Assembly: GCA_003481745.1 (NCBI GenBank)
Contig: QULP01000002.1
Span: forward strand, 372,001-436,000
Direction: 5' to 3'
Source: Firmicutes bacterium OM04-13BH
GTDB taxonomy: Bacteria > Bacillota > Clostridia > Lachnospirales > Lachnospiraceae
DNA length: 64,000 nucleotides
Part shown: positions 26,941 through 35,042 of the stretch, piece after piece
Position numbering within the stretch: the stretch's first letter is position 1
Layout of the letters: each line of letters begins with the position of its first letter
Program-made: the position numbers and the translations under genes
The notes under the pieces: model-generated
What the model was told of the DNA's origin: nothing
The model's database searches: none
The model's input: only the letters and a program-made list of their open reading frames with translations

Positions 26941-27199
26941 ACACGGCGGCAATCCTCCTATATGCCGCCGTGGATTTACACGGTGTTAGGTCGTCGTTGG
27001 TTTAGGATAGACGAAAAGAAACGGCGGCTCTGATTTTCTCAAAACCGCCGTATCAGTCGATGATACAGAAAAGCGCACGAAATCCTCTGCCCGTCAGCGG
27101 TTTTTTTCTTTTCCCCGCTGTGGAGGCAGATGTTTGAATATGTAGGTATGTTTCATGCCGCAAAGGCCAAAACATACCGTGTTAGTCAGTCAATTTGAA

Positions 27200-27457
27200 T
27201 TAGAGTTCAATTCTTGCTTTCGATGGCTTATCTTCACAATAGGTAACTTTAATCGTTGTTCCCTTGTCAGGGACTTTGTTTCCTGCGCCAATCCATTTTC
27301 GGCAGATGTAATCTTTTCCGTCTATCGTATATTTGACCTTGATAGTATGCGGAAAGGCTGCGCCATCCATAGCATGAGCGCGGACAGGTTTACGATTTAC
27401 TTTTAACCACCATTGTTTTGTAACTGAAATTACAGTTCCCATTGTTTCTTTTTCCAT
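27200..27457 (-). CDS. Conserved hypothetical protein, DUF3592-like
   Basis: 85 residues. GGAGG lies eight bases before the ATG at 27457. Probably all beta: VISVTKQWWLKVNRKPVRAHA, then IKVKYTIDGKDYICRKWIGAG and TTIKVTYCEDKPSKARIEL. The 'xVxYxxDGKxY … VTYxxxxPSxA' pattern resembles the small extracytoplasmic beta domain of DUF3592 proteins, here without membrane helices. Its function is unknown. It is the first gene of the ICE cargo block. Confidence 0.6.
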   Translation of the reverse strand: MEKETMGTVISVTKQWWLKVNRKPVRAHAMDGAAFPHTIKVKYTIDGKDYICRKWIGAGNKVPDKGTTIKVTYCEDKPSKARIEL

Positions 27458-27505
27458 AAGTTATACCTCCGATGATATTTTCGATTGATGATACCTATTT
27501 TCTGT

Positions 27506-27697
27506 TCAACCTTTTCTTTGTTTGTTGTAAATGCGGAACGCTGCTGCGCCGGTGGCCGCCAACTGTACCAGAATCAGCACAGCAAACAGACCGAAGCTCT
27601 CATAGTAGAACAGTTCATCCCAAAAATATAGTCTGTTCAAATGATGCCATTTATTGTATTCTAAATTTGTAGGTAAGCTGAACGGGTAACTTACCAA
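27506..27697 (-). pseudogene. Possible C-terminal remnant of a membrane protein
   Basis: About 63 residues with a TTG as the only start candidate and no ribosome site. NLYFWDELFYYESFG-like content (RLYFWDELFYYESFGLFAVL) leads to one membrane helix, FAVLILVQLAATGAAAFRIY, and a basic end. A stop lies shortly upstream in the same frame. It looks like the end of a longer membrane protein, but an intact small membrane protein cannot be excluded. The stretch 27700-27950 holds nothing recognisable. Confidence 0.35.
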
Positions 27698-27954
27698 GGG
27701 ATAGCGGCAACAGATGTCTATCTAACCATACTACCATTGAGATCGAAAAGTATGAATTGAAGAGTACAATAATAGGGTTGATTGAGGATCAACTTTTATT
27801 TTTTGTACCTTCATGTTAGAAGCCGTTGTGGACTATTACCTAAAAATAATAGATATAACACAAAGAGAATTATTCAATCTGTCCAAGCATAACAGGAAGG
27901 AAAAGATTGAAATTCCATAGGTAGTGGCTTCGTTGACGCGACTAAGTTCAATAC

Positions 27955-28016
27955 GGAAAAATCGGTCTGCAGGTGTGTCAAACAGAAGACACTATTTTTT
28001 TATATCTGAGACCGAT
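27955..28016 (-). terminator. Terminator after the VanZ-like gene
   Basis: Outer stem AATCGGTCT / AGACCGATT encloses a second stem GTGTC / GACAC. On the minus strand the outer stem is followed by TTTTT. It lies about 20 bases past the VanZ-like stop codon. Confidence 0.6.
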
Positions 28017-28031
28017 TGTTTCCGATACAAT

Positions 28032-28655
28032 TTATGGAACATTCAGCACATCATGGACAAACCAAGTCTGAGCCGTGACCATAATGGCAAATGTGCAAAT
28101 AGCAAAGAGAAGTACTTCAGCCACAGCATTGACACGGCTGGATTGAAGTTGCTTTTTCAGATTGGCAGGCAAGATTCTTGACAGCAGACAATAAACTAAA
28201 AATCCAATACAGGCTCCAGCGGTATTTGTCATCAAGTCATTGATGTCGGAAGAACCCCAGCCAAACATCTGGACAATTTCAACAGCCAAAGAAAACAGAA
28301 AGCCAGTCAATGCAACCGTCTTCATGTGATGATATTTCTTGTACAGCAGCGGCAGGAAAAATCCCAACGGGACAAACAGAATAATATTCAGAATGGTATC
28401 AATTGGCCCAGTTATCATACCGATAAATGGAGTCCAAGAAATGTTCGGGCGAAAGGTCATTGTGCTTGTAAAGCCGATGCCTGTGACGGTCAAAAGTCCG
28501 AATAAATAATAACCAAAAACAAACACTGCAGCGGTATGGAGAAAACTTTGTGTTCTCCCCAATTTTTTGAGCCACAAGAAATACAGTACGAAGACTGGAA
28601 CCATAAACACATACCCACTAATTGAGCGGATGAGAATATCAGAAATTGGTATCAT
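28032..28655 (-). CDS. VanZ family membrane protein
   Basis: 207 residues from the ATG at 28655, preferred because AAGGAG lies six bases before it. There are five membrane segments. VanZ hallmarks are present: NIILFVPLGFFLPLLYKKY and SLAVEIVQMFGWGSSDINDL followed by NTAGACIGFLVY. VanZ proteins are linked to low-level resistance to teicoplanin or lipoglycopeptides in some hosts, while many members are of unknown role. It is the last gene of the cargo block that begins with the GntR-type regulator at 30923. Confidence 0.8.
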   Translation of the reverse strand: MIPISDILIRSISGYVFMVPVFVLYFLWLKKLGRTQSFLHTAAVFVFGYYLFGLLTVTGIGFTSTMTFRPNISWTPFIGMITGPIDTILNIILFVPLGFFLPLLYKKYHHMKTVALTGFLFSLAVEIVQMFGWGSSDINDLMTNTAGACIGFLVYCLLSRILPANLKKQLQSSRVNAVAEVLLFAICTFAIMVTAQTWFVHDVLNVP

Positions 28656-28735
28656 TATTATCTCCTTGTCAAATTCAAATTTATTGCCCATTCCAGCATT
28701 GAGCATTTTCTCATAAAGCAAACAGAATACTGTCA

Positions 28736-28915
28736 TTAGTAACGACGGTATTCCCATAATGCTAATCGTAAGTCTAATTGTTCAATGTCGATTAGACATT
28801 CACTTTTACATTTTGGACAAAAGAGAGGAAAATTTTTAAGTACGGTATCTTCCCGAATTTTGTCGCGTGTTTTATTCCCGCAGACTGGGCAGCGGATGAA
28901 CTCTATTTTCTCCAT
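28736..28915 (-). CDS. Cysteine-rich KTR protein
   Basis: 59 residues starting at the ATG at 28915 (MEKIEFIRCPVCGNKTRDK), with GGAG correctly placed. Two CxxC pairs (CPVCGNKTR … FCPKCKSECL) make a small zinc ribbon. The 'CPVCGNKTR' text defines the cysteine-rich KTR family, found in conjugative and mobilisable elements of Firmicutes and often beside cargo. A nucleic-acid or protein-binding role is likely but unknown. Confidence 0.8.
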   Translation of the reverse strand: MEKIEFIRCPVCGNKTRDKIREDTVLKNFPLFCPKCKSECLIDIEQLDLRLALWEYRRY

Positions 28916-28920
28916 ATTGT

Positions 28921-29034
28921 TCACTCCGAATTGCGATCATTCTTTTTCTTATCCCGATATTTCCGTATGAGTTTATTACGGATAGGAACGCCAACACCAA
29001 GCAAAAGCACAACTGCCAAAATTGTGAAATCCAT
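28921..29034 (-). CDS. Small single-span membrane protein
   Basis: 37 residues: MDFTILAVVLLLGVGVPIRN then KLIRKYRDKKKNDRNSE. GAGGTG lies five bases before the ATG at 29034. One hydrophobic helix is followed by a very basic tail. It sits between the ABC permease gene and the KTR gene and is likely part of the same transcript. Its function is unknown. Confidence 0.5.
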   Translation of the reverse strand: MDFTILAVVLLLGVGVPIRNKLIRKYRDKKKNDRNSE

Positions 29035-29043
29035 ACAATCACC

Positions 29044-29694
29044 TCACATTTCTTTGTTCTTCATAATCCGAATGGACAAGAAGATCGAAACCGCATACAT
29101 CACGACAATAGCAAAAACCGCAAAGAAAACGAGAAGTATCGGAAAAGATTCAACGACTGAAATAATTGATTTCCCGATAGCTGGCATTTTAGAGAGAAGA
29201 AGTAAAGTCACCAAAAAACCGGCCACTGGAATATACATAAATACCCGTCCTTTGATTGAGCCGTACTTGTAATATCCCGGAATCTGGAACACAGTATAGA
29301 GTGCAAATAAGAATACTCCTGCAATAGCGGCAGTTACAATGTCAAATACGCCAACTGTTTCACCCAGCACTTTCAAGACAAGCGGCTGTGCAATCAAAGA
29401 AATAATCAAGGAAAGAAGCCCCATTGCAAGGACGAAAACATAGCGTCCGATTACAAGCTCGCTTTTCCGAACAGGTAAAATACCAAACAGACGATCCATA
29501 CTGTTTTTTTCTGTGATGGAAAAGGTATATCCCGTCGTCATGGCAATAAAGCACATAGCAAATGATACCCCTGTCAGTAAAGAACGATTGATTGCGGCAA
29601 ACACAATCGGCAGAAGCAGGGTAAAGCAAATCGTCTTAAAATATGGTTTTACCAATGCAATATCTAATTTTGTGGATTTCAAAATATTACTCAT
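29044..29694 (-). CDS. ABC-2 type transporter permease
   Basis: 216 residues from the ATG at 29694, which overlaps the stop of the ATPase gene (ATGAGTAA) and has AAAGGTG before it. Six membrane helices. The text FAMCFIAMTTGYTFSITEKNSMDRLFGILPVRKSELVIGRY (quoted in two parts: up to SITEKN, then SMDRLFGILPVRKSELV) is typical of ABC2_membrane_5 permeases paired with YtrA-type regulators. It forms an exporter with the ATPase encoded just upstream. The substrate is unknown; related systems respond to cell-wall-active peptides. Confidence 0.8.
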   Translation of the reverse strand: MSNILKSTKLDIALVKPYFKTICFTLLLPIVFAAINRSLLTGVSFAMCFIAMTTGYTFSITEKNSMDRLFGILPVRKSELVIGRYVFVLAMGLLSLIISLIAQPLVLKVLGETVGVFDIVTAAIAGVFLFALYTVFQIPGYYKYGSIKGRVFMYIPVAGFLVTLLLLSKMPAIGKSIISVVESFPILLVFFAVFAIVVMYAVSIFLSIRIMKNKEM

Positions 29695-30547
29695 AATCGT
29701 CACCTTTCTTGCTTGTAAACACTACAATTTCATCAATAGTGGCAGGCTCAACAGTCAGGTTGGAGAAATCGTTAATATCTTCGGTTTTCATCAGAGCCTC
29801 AAATCCCGTAGGGAATGTACGAATACCAGCCGCCTTATTTTTCAGATCATCGGACAGTTCCTCAATTCCACCTTTTACAATGCGGAACATATCTACAAAA
29901 TCATCTTTGCTGCCAGTAAAGAACAACTCGCCATAACTGATGTAGGTAATATAATCGGCTGCACGCTCCAAATCGCCTGTGATATGGGTGGAGAACAAAA
30001 CACTATGTTCGCCATCTTCAATATACTCTGAAAGAATTTTCAAAAGTTCATCTCTGGAAACCGGATCAAGTCCACTGGTCGGCTCGTCAAGGATCAGCAG
30101 TTTGGCGTCGTATGAAAACGCACAGGCAAGCATTAACTTCATCTGCATACCTTTGGAAAGTTCTTTTACCTTTTTGGTTGGTGCAATGTGAAATTTCCGT
30201 AACATATCCGCAAATTTCTGGCTGTCCCAATTTGGATAAAATACCGAAATGGATTTTTCAACCTGCGACACTTTCCAATCATCACTGAAATAATTTGTAT
30301 CGAAAACAACGCCCAGCTCTGATTTTACTTTTTGTTCTTCTGCGATATTATCCAGCCCCATCACTTTGACTGTGCCGCCGGTGCGCTTGAGCATATTCAA
30401 AATCAGTTTGATTGTCGTTGTTTTGCCAGAACCATTCGGGCCGATCAAGCCCATAATATACCCCTTTGGCAAAGTAAAGCTGATATTGTGAAGTTGAAAA
30501 GAATCAAAAGATTTTGAAAGATTCGTTACCTCTAAATAATTAGTCAT
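29687..30547 (-). CDS. ABC transporter ATP-binding protein
   Basis: 286 residues. Walker A GPNGSGKTTT, signature KELSKGMQMKLMLACAF, Walker B KLLILDEPTSGLDPVSRDEL and H-loop VLFSTHITGDLE are all intact. The C-terminal extension is acidic. The start overlaps the regulator stop (ATGACTAA) and the stop overlaps the permease start, so the three genes are translationally coupled. It energises the permease. Confidence 0.88.
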   Translation of the reverse strand: MTNYLEVTNLSKSFDSFQLHNISFTLPKGYIMGLIGPNGSGKTTTIKLILNMLKRTGGTVKVMGLDNIAEEQKVKSELGVVFDTNYFSDDWKVSQVEKSISVFYPNWDSQKFADMLRKFHIAPTKKVKELSKGMQMKLMLACAFSYDAKLLILDEPTSGLDPVSRDELLKILSEYIEDGEHSVLFSTHITGDLERAADYITYISYGELFFTGSKDDFVDMFRIVKGGIEELSDDLKNKAAGIRTFPTGFEALMKTEDINDFSNLTVEPATIDEIVVFTSKKGDDYE

Positions 30548-30923
30548 CTGTTTTTACCTCCGTTAAAATGTCCAAAAGGCGATGTAATTCCTCTGTGGAT
30601 AGATTTGCCATTCTTGCAGCTTTTATTGCTTTGGTGAGATTGTTTTCTACTTTGCAAATAAGCTGCTCCTTAATCAGTTCTGAACCAGACCCCATTACGA
30701 AACATCCGCGCCCCTGCACATTTTTAACAAAGCCCTCTTGCTCTAATTCTGTGTATGCCTTTGTCACTGTTAAGACGCTGATCTTTAGGTCTTTGGCAAG
30801 TGTTCTAAGGGAGGGCAAAGTTTCTTCGGCTTGAAGCTCGCCAGATAAAATAGCCGCCTTGATCTGCTGTTTAATCTGCTCGTATATGGGGACGCCAGAT
30901 ACATTTGAAATAATCAGTTTCAT
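30540..30923 (-). CDS. GntR family transcriptional regulator (YtrA type)
   Basis: 127 residues. The N-terminal winged helix (GVPIYEQIKQQIKAAILSGEL; SLRTLAKDLKISVLTVTKAY; GFVKNVQGRGCFV) is intact and the C-terminal part is the short helical YtrA type. It is the first gene of an operon with an ABC transporter and probably represses it through the palindrome at 30947-30972. GGAGGATG precedes the ATG. Confidence 0.85.
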   Translation of the reverse strand: MKLIISNVSGVPIYEQIKQQIKAAILSGELQAEETLPSLRTLAKDLKISVLTVTKAYTELEQEGFVKNVQGRGCFVMGSGSELIKEQLICKVENNLTKAIKAARMANLSTEELHRLLDILTEVKTDD

Positions 30924-30946
30924 TTCTGCATCCTCCGTGTGTTTTA

Positions 30947-30998
30947 ACTGTTATGCTGTTGTGTATAACAGTATAACACAGAGAAAAAATAATGTCAA
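30947..30998 (-). promoter_or_regulatory. Promoter and operator of the regulator/ABC operon
   Basis: On the minus strand TTGACA (30993-30998), a 17-base spacer and TATACT (30970-30975) form a near-consensus vegetative promoter. The inverted repeat ACTGTTAT … ATAACAGT (30947-30954 and 30965-30972) overlaps the -10 and transcription start, the expected operator site for autorepression by the GntR-type protein. The start codon is about 25 bases downstream. Confidence 0.8.
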
Positions 30999-31122
30999 TG
31001 AATGAATGGATGTTTGTGTTTTCAAGGTTCAAGAAAACATAGCGGAAATAAAATACCACCTTACATCATATTTCATTACATTTTCATAATCCAACCCGAA
31101 ATGTACAATGATATAGGGTGAT

Positions 31123-31488
31123 ATGAGAATGAACCAAGATGAAAGAAGGTTTGACTTTCACGGCCTCGGGGCGGCTCTCAAAAGAGCCAGAGAAGAAAAG
31201 GGCTGGACACAAGCCTATGTTGCGGAATTAGTAGACCGTGACTCCCGTACCATTATGAATATTGAGAACAAAGGTCAGTATCCCAGTTTCGACCTTTTTG
31301 TTAAACTCATTACCATGTTTGACGTTTCAGTTGACCAATTTATTCATGCGGACGGAGGGGCAAGGTCAAGCTCTTGCAGAAAGCACATTGATGTACTTCT
31401 AAACTCCATGAATGAAAAAGAGCTTGTCGTGATAGAAGCCACAGCCGAGGGCATTAAGAAAGCCAGAGAAACGGAGGTTCCAGAATAA
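31123..31488 (+). CDS. XRE family helix-turn-helix regulator
   Basis: 121 residues on the plus strand, against its neighbours. HTH of Cro/CI type at residues 14-70: LGAALKRAREEKGWTQAYVA, RDSRTIMNIENKGQYPS, KLITMFDVSVDQFIH. The C-terminus is helical (VLLNSMNEKELVVIEATAEG). It is divergent from the ABC operon, and the hairpin GCCCCT/AGGGGC with a T run (31493-31522) ends it. It could be the ICE repressor controlling the recombinase and relaxase promoters, but that is only a guess from position. Confidence 0.75.
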   Translation: MRMNQDERRFDFHGLGAALKRAREEKGWTQAYVAELVDRDSRTIMNIENKGQYPSFDLFVKLITMFDVSVDQFIHADGGARSSSCRKHIDVLLNSMNEKELVVIEATAEGIKKARETEVPE

Positions 31489-31657
31489 GGGCCCCTGTTT
31501 TTTTGCGCCATTTTAGGGGCTGCCGCTAAGTGGCAAGCAATGCCTCTGTGGCCACAAGTGGCACAAAGGCGGCTTGTTGGGGCTCGCCCCAAACCCGTAT
31601 CTTCGGGCCAATATGGCCCGAAGTGTCAGCGTCGCTTTGCTCCTTGTTTTCATAACC

Positions 31658-33073
31658 TTAACGCTCCTTTTCCTGCTTTCTTCCCGGTTCGGTGTAGCCC
31701 ATCAGAGTGTCAATGTTCGCTTTGATCGTGACGATCTCCTGCATATCCCGTCGTGCCTTTTGATATTCTCCATAGAGCTGTTTTTTCTTTGCTGTGAGCT
31801 TACGGCCTTCTTCCTTCAGCACATCCATTTTGGGGAGCTTCGCCCCGCCCAGCAGAGAGCGCATTTCCGCTTGTGCAGCCCGGTACAGTTCAAGGTCGGC
31901 CTCATGCTCCGCAAGGAATTTCCGGCTGTACTTCGTCGCCTTATACTGCTCAAAGACTGGACGGGTTTTGGCATACTGAACCGTTGCGGCCTTTAGCCCG
32001 GCATTGGTTTTCATGGCCTGTTCCGTCTGCTTGATCTGCTCGGAAATGGTATGAAAACGGTCTGCTGCCTCGGTGGCTTTCTGTGCCAACTGCTCATAAT
32101 CGGTCAGGCCATTGTCCTGTATATAAGCAAGAGCGGCGGCCATCTGCTTAATGTTAAATACCTTCGCCCAGCGTTCATATCCCGGCCCCTTACCGGCAGC
32201 CAGCTTTGCTTGAATATCCACCGCCAGACTGATTTTCCGCTCCGAGCGCCCGGGGCGTTTTTCTTTGCCCTCAATGGCGGACAGAACATCTTGCAAGTCG
32301 TAGCCGTCCCCCAGCGTGGAGGCACGCAGACGGGTGAAGCGTTCCTGTCCCTGCCCGGTCAGCCGGAAGCTGATACCGCCGCCCCGAACCGTCTTGACCT
32401 CATACCCGGCCCGCTTCATCAAATTGAGAAATTCGTCCAAATCAGCGGGGCGTTCCGCCAACGCAGTATCAATGGCAAGGCGCAGCCTGTCCTGATAGGA
32501 AAGCGGCCCTTTCCGGTCTTTCTGCCACTCTCCATAGTTCCGATACTTGCCCTTGCTCCGGGGCTTCGGGTTCTCCACGATGGATAGCCCGTTTTCAAGG
32601 CACAGCCTGTCAGAGAGCCGCCGAAGGGCGAAGCTGGAGCCCCAAAAATTTCGGAATTTCCGGGTGCAGTCAAGGGTGGTGGAGTTGTAATAAATGTGAC
32701 AATGGATGTGCTGCTTATCGGTGTGCGTGGTAACGATAAAAGCGTGCCGCCCCTTCGTCCAGCGCATAGCCAGCTCATAGCCGATACGGTTCGCCTCCTT
32801 CGGGGTGATCTCGCCCGGATAGAAGGATTGTCGTATCTGATAGCACAGCACATTATTTTCTTTCTTCTGTTCCCGGCCCGTCATAGCGGCATAGCTGGCC
32901 TTTGCCAAAAGGAACTCGTCCGCCACGGTGGCCGGATCACATTCATAAGCGGAGATATACTTTCCGCTTTCTGTTTTCTCCGGGTCCTTGCCATAGTCCA
33001 GACAATCCCGGATAGCCTCAGCAATCGTTTCGCCTTCGCCCGCATGGCGCTGTAACAAAGTTGTGGTAGCCAA
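31658..33073 (-). CDS. Relaxase/mobilisation nuclease of ICE A (MOBP type)
   Basis: 471 residues from a TTG start at 33073 behind AAAGGAGG. The relaxase domain shows the three-histidine metal site in VTTHTDKQHIHCHIYYNS and, upstream, YQIRQSFYPGEITPKEANRIG. The expected catalytic Tyr region is near the N-terminus (YGKDPEKT; YISAYECD). The C-terminal third is coiled coil. It nicks oriT and pilots the ICE strand. It lies downstream of the CD1845-type gene in one operon with the shared 37-bp element at its promoter. Confidence 0.88.
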   Translation of the reverse strand: MATTTLLQRHAGEGETIAEAIRDCLDYGKDPEKTESGKYISAYECDPATVADEFLLAKASYAAMTGREQKKENNVLCYQIRQSFYPGEITPKEANRIGYELAMRWTKGRHAFIVTTHTDKQHIHCHIYYNSTTLDCTRKFRNFWGSSFALRRLSDRLCLENGLSIVENPKPRSKGKYRNYGEWQKDRKGPLSYQDRLRLAIDTALAERPADLDEFLNLMKRAGYEVKTVRGGGISFRLTGQGQERFTRLRASTLGDGYDLQDVLSAIEGKEKRPGRSERKISLAVDIQAKLAAGKGPGYERWAKVFNIKQMAAALAYIQDNGLTDYEQLAQKATEAADRFHTISEQIKQTEQAMKTNAGLKAATVQYAKTRPVFEQYKATKYSRKFLAEHEADLELYRAAQAEMRSLLGGAKLPKMDVLKEEGRKLTAKKKQLYGEYQKARRDMQEIVTIKANIDTLMGYTEPGRKQEKER

Positions 33074-33094
33074 AAATCATTCCTCCTTTCCATG

Positions 33095-33124
33095 AGAAAG
33101 GGGCGGCCCATTCAGACCGCCCCG
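33095..33124 (-). terminator. GC-rich hairpin between the CD1845-type gene and the relaxase gene
   Basis: GGGGCGGCC … GACCGCCCC stem. On the minus strand it is followed by TTTCT. It could be a partial terminator or a processing site, since the relaxase gene downstream has its own ribosome site. A palindrome copy (33126-33148) sits directly next to it. Confidence 0.4.
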
Positions 33125-33152
33125 ACTTCGGGCCAGTATGGCCCGAGGCTGC

Positions 33153-33443
33153 TTAACTTGCCAGAAACCGGTACAGAGCGGATTTGCCTCCGTCCAGCGC
33201 CCAAAGAAGGGAGCCCGCCGCCGCTTGCAGTCCATACGGCGAAAGAAGGAAGGCAAGAAACAGAAATACAATCCCGCCTATGGGCGTCGGCGTGAAAAAG
33301 AGAGCGACACCCAGCACCGTCAGGATCACAGAGGCAATCGTCAGCAGGACGGCACAAATATCAAATAGGAACACCAGCAGAGCCGCCAGAAGGGACAACG
33401 CTAAAGCAAAGGGAGCAACCAATATTTTCAGCAGTATCTTCAT
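33153..33443 (-). CDS. CD1845-like small membrane protein of Tn1549-type ICEs
   Basis: 96 residues from the ATG at 33443 (MKILLKILVAPFALALSLLA), eight bases after AAAGGAGG; an in-frame TTG six bases earlier is less likely. Three or four membrane segments fill nearly the whole length, ending in a short polar tail (DGGKSALYRFLAS). It occupies the place before the relaxase gene where Tn1549-type elements carry the CD1845 family. Its role is unknown but may be in mating-pair or membrane functions. Confidence 0.65.
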   Translation of the reverse strand: MKILLKILVAPFALALSLLAALLVFLFDICAVLLTIASVILTVLGVALFFTPTPIGGIVFLFLAFLLSPYGLQAAAGSLLWALDGGKSALYRFLAS

Positions 33444-33471
33444 CTTCAAAACCTCCTTTATCTATCCTTCC

Positions 33472-33535
33472 TACCTCTATTTTATCATGCCTGCCCGGGG
33501 ACATAAATGTTGCGAAAGATTAGTAAATCCTGTCC
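33472..33535 (-). promoter_or_regulatory. Promoter of the CD1845/relaxase operon with shared 37-bp element
   Basis: Element 33499-33535 (GGACA … TGTCC on the minus strand) differs from the one before the recombinase gene (25203-25239) at only about six positions. An extended -10 TGATAAAAT follows at the same 14-base distance. The inner sequence AATGTTGCGAA is identical on the plus strand in both copies. Confidence 0.6.
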
Positions 33536-33591
33536 TAAAACTTCGGGTCATGCTGGCCCGAAGCTTGATGGTTTTATCTAAAAAGTTATGA

Positions 33592-33597
33592 TATAAT
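33592..33597 (+). promoter_or_regulatory. Extended -10 promoter of the HNH gene
   Basis: TGATATAAT on the plus strand, 35 bases before the chosen start codon. There is no good -35 at 17 bases, so it relies on the extended -10. Confidence 0.5.
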
Positions 33598-33631
33598 GAA
33601 ATCAATATTTTGGTTAGACGAGGTGATGAAC

Positions 33632-34459
33632 ATGGGGAACAGCAGAGACGACTTTACTTCAGCAACAAAGGAATTACTGGCAAATCGGGTTGGTAGAAGA
33701 TGTAGTAATCCTGCTTGCCGAAAGTTGACTTGTGGGGCAAATACCAATCCTGAAAAAATTACAAATATAGGGGTAGCAGCTCATATCTGTGCAGCGGCTC
33801 AAGGCGGTCCACGCTATGACGCTTCTATGACACCCGAAGAAAGAAAGTCGTTTGAAAATGGAATTTGGTTATGCCAGTCTTGTTCTAAATTGATTGATAC
33901 GGATATTACTCGTTATCCTAAAGAACTGCTACAAAGTTGGAAGCAGCTTGCAGAACAGACAGCAATTTTGGAAGTCGAAACTACTTCTTCCACACCTGCC
34001 TTTGAAAAAGATAAAGAGCTTGTCCAATTTTATTTGGAGTGCTTTGATCGTCCAGCCTTTCAAGATGACATTTATCAAGAAGGTCGAATGGAGGATTTTG
34101 ATAAAGCGATTGAAGATACGCTAATTGCCTTGAATACAGGGGTACTAAGAACTCGTGATGGCTCCATATTAAAACAGGCTGATGGAAAATCTTCTGTCCA
34201 AAACTCTTTATGGAGAGAAAAACTCTATACTATCACTGATATGCTAACAGCAATTCGCAGACGATTGAAAATAGCCAAAAAGGAAAAAGCCTATTCGACA
34301 TATGGCACAGGCGAAGATGTCGCTTATTGTTTCTATGATCGTGAGCTTGCTGAATGGCTTAATTCTACACGAGAAGAAATACTAAAAATTCTATCGTCTA
34401 TTTGTAAAGAGGCTGGACTTCGGGAATTACATTTTCGGAAACATAGATATAGATGGTAA
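33632..34459 (+). CDS. HNH endonuclease-like protein, probable anti-phage defence cargo
   Basis: 275 residues from the ATG at 33632, six bases after GAGGTG. Residues 1-105 form an HNH-type zinc domain: GRRCSNPACRKLTCG, NIGVAAHICAAAQGGPRYD, EERKSFENGIWLCQSCSKLID and WKQLAEQTA. This text is shared with HNH nucleases attached to various sensor domains in defence systems (for example Cap5 of CBASS). The C-terminal 150 residues are helical and unrecognised. It is on the opposite strand, is more AT-rich than the ICE around it, has its own promoter, and lies between two ICE operons. The defence role is inferred. Confidence 0.65.
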   Translation: MGNSRDDFTSATKELLANRVGRRCSNPACRKLTCGANTNPEKITNIGVAAHICAAAQGGPRYDASMTPEERKSFENGIWLCQSCSKLIDTDITRYPKELLQSWKQLAEQTAILEVETTSSTPAFEKDKELVQFYLECFDRPAFQDDIYQEGRMEDFDKAIEDTLIALNTGVLRTRDGSILKQADGKSSVQNSLWREKLYTITDMLTAIRRRLKIAKKEKAYSTYGTGEDVAYCFYDRELAEWLNSTREEILKILSSICKEAGLRELHFRKHRYRW

Positions 34460-34464
34460 AAAGA

Positions 34465-34504
34465 ACAAGGCGGCAGGTCCCAACATCGGAACCTGCCGCC
34501 CTCG
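34465..34504 (-). terminator. Terminator after mobC, shared with the convergent HNH gene
   Basis: Perfect 10-bp stem GGCGGCAGGT / ACCTGCCGCC with a 12-base loop (34469-34500). On the minus strand it is followed by TTGTTCTTTTT. It lies in the short gap between two convergent genes. Confidence 0.75.
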
Positions 34505-34506
34505 TC

Positions 34507-34848
34507 TTACTTTGCCACCAGCTCGGAGAGCTCCCGCAGCACCTTTGACACCTCGCCCCACAGCTTTTCATAGTCCCGCTTCAATCCGTCGATTTCCTCC
34601 GGGTACACGCCATAGGTGTGTGCGTGTACGGCGACCTGATTGAGATTGTTGGAACAGCGCCGTTGCAGAGAGATCAGCTCTTTTACGGGCGTAAGGTCGA
34701 TGTGCAGGATATACCCGTTCAGAGCCATTTTCCGTACATAAGCCCCGGCGTTGGAAATGCCCGCCTCGGCCATCCGCTCATGGATGGCCGCCAGCTCGTC
34801 CGGTGTTACCATGACGTGCAGATGGACATTCCGCTTGCGGTTCTCCAT
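34507..34848 (-). CDS. MobC-type relaxosome accessory protein of ICE A
   Basis: 113 residues. A ribbon-helix-helix start (RNVHLHVMVTPDELAAIHERMAEAGISN) is followed by AGAYVRKMALNGYILHIDL and the helical MobC core CSNNLNQVAVHAHTYGVYPEE. MobC-type proteins bind oriT and assist the relaxase. Its start overlaps the stop of the previous gene (TGATG coupling) and its own terminator follows. It is the last gene of the transfer operon. Confidence 0.85.
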   Translation of the reverse strand: MENRKRNVHLHVMVTPDELAAIHERMAEAGISNAGAYVRKMALNGYILHIDLTPVKELISLQRRCSNNLNQVAVHAHTYGVYPEEIDGLKRDYEKLWGEVSKVLRELSELVAK

Positions 34849-35030
34849 CAGCGTTCCAGCTCCCGGCCTTTCCGGCGTTCTTTGGGCTCCTTTACCTTAT
34901 CCAGCGGTTTTGCGTCCAACTCCGGGGGCGTGGGCGGGATGGGCGTGTTGTTGGGTACGCCGTCGATCATGTTGCAGTTCTGCTCTGTGGAGAGCTCGGC
35001 GGTTTTCAGATAGTTGTCTTTTTCGTGCAT
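34848..35030 (-). CDS. Small DUF4316-like ICE protein
   Basis: 60 residues starting MHEKDNYLKTAELSTEQNCN after AAGGAGG. It matches the 'NYLKxAExxxExNYNxIDGxxNN' text of the DUF4316 domain, which in other elements is the tail of larger proteins. It ends in a very basic stretch (KEPKERRKGRELER). It is translationally coupled to mobC. The function is unknown. Confidence 0.6.
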   Translation of the reverse strand: MHEKDNYLKTAELSTEQNCNMIDGVPNNTPIPPTPPELDAKPLDKVKEPKERRKGRELER

Positions 35031-35042
35031 GGCGATCCTCCT

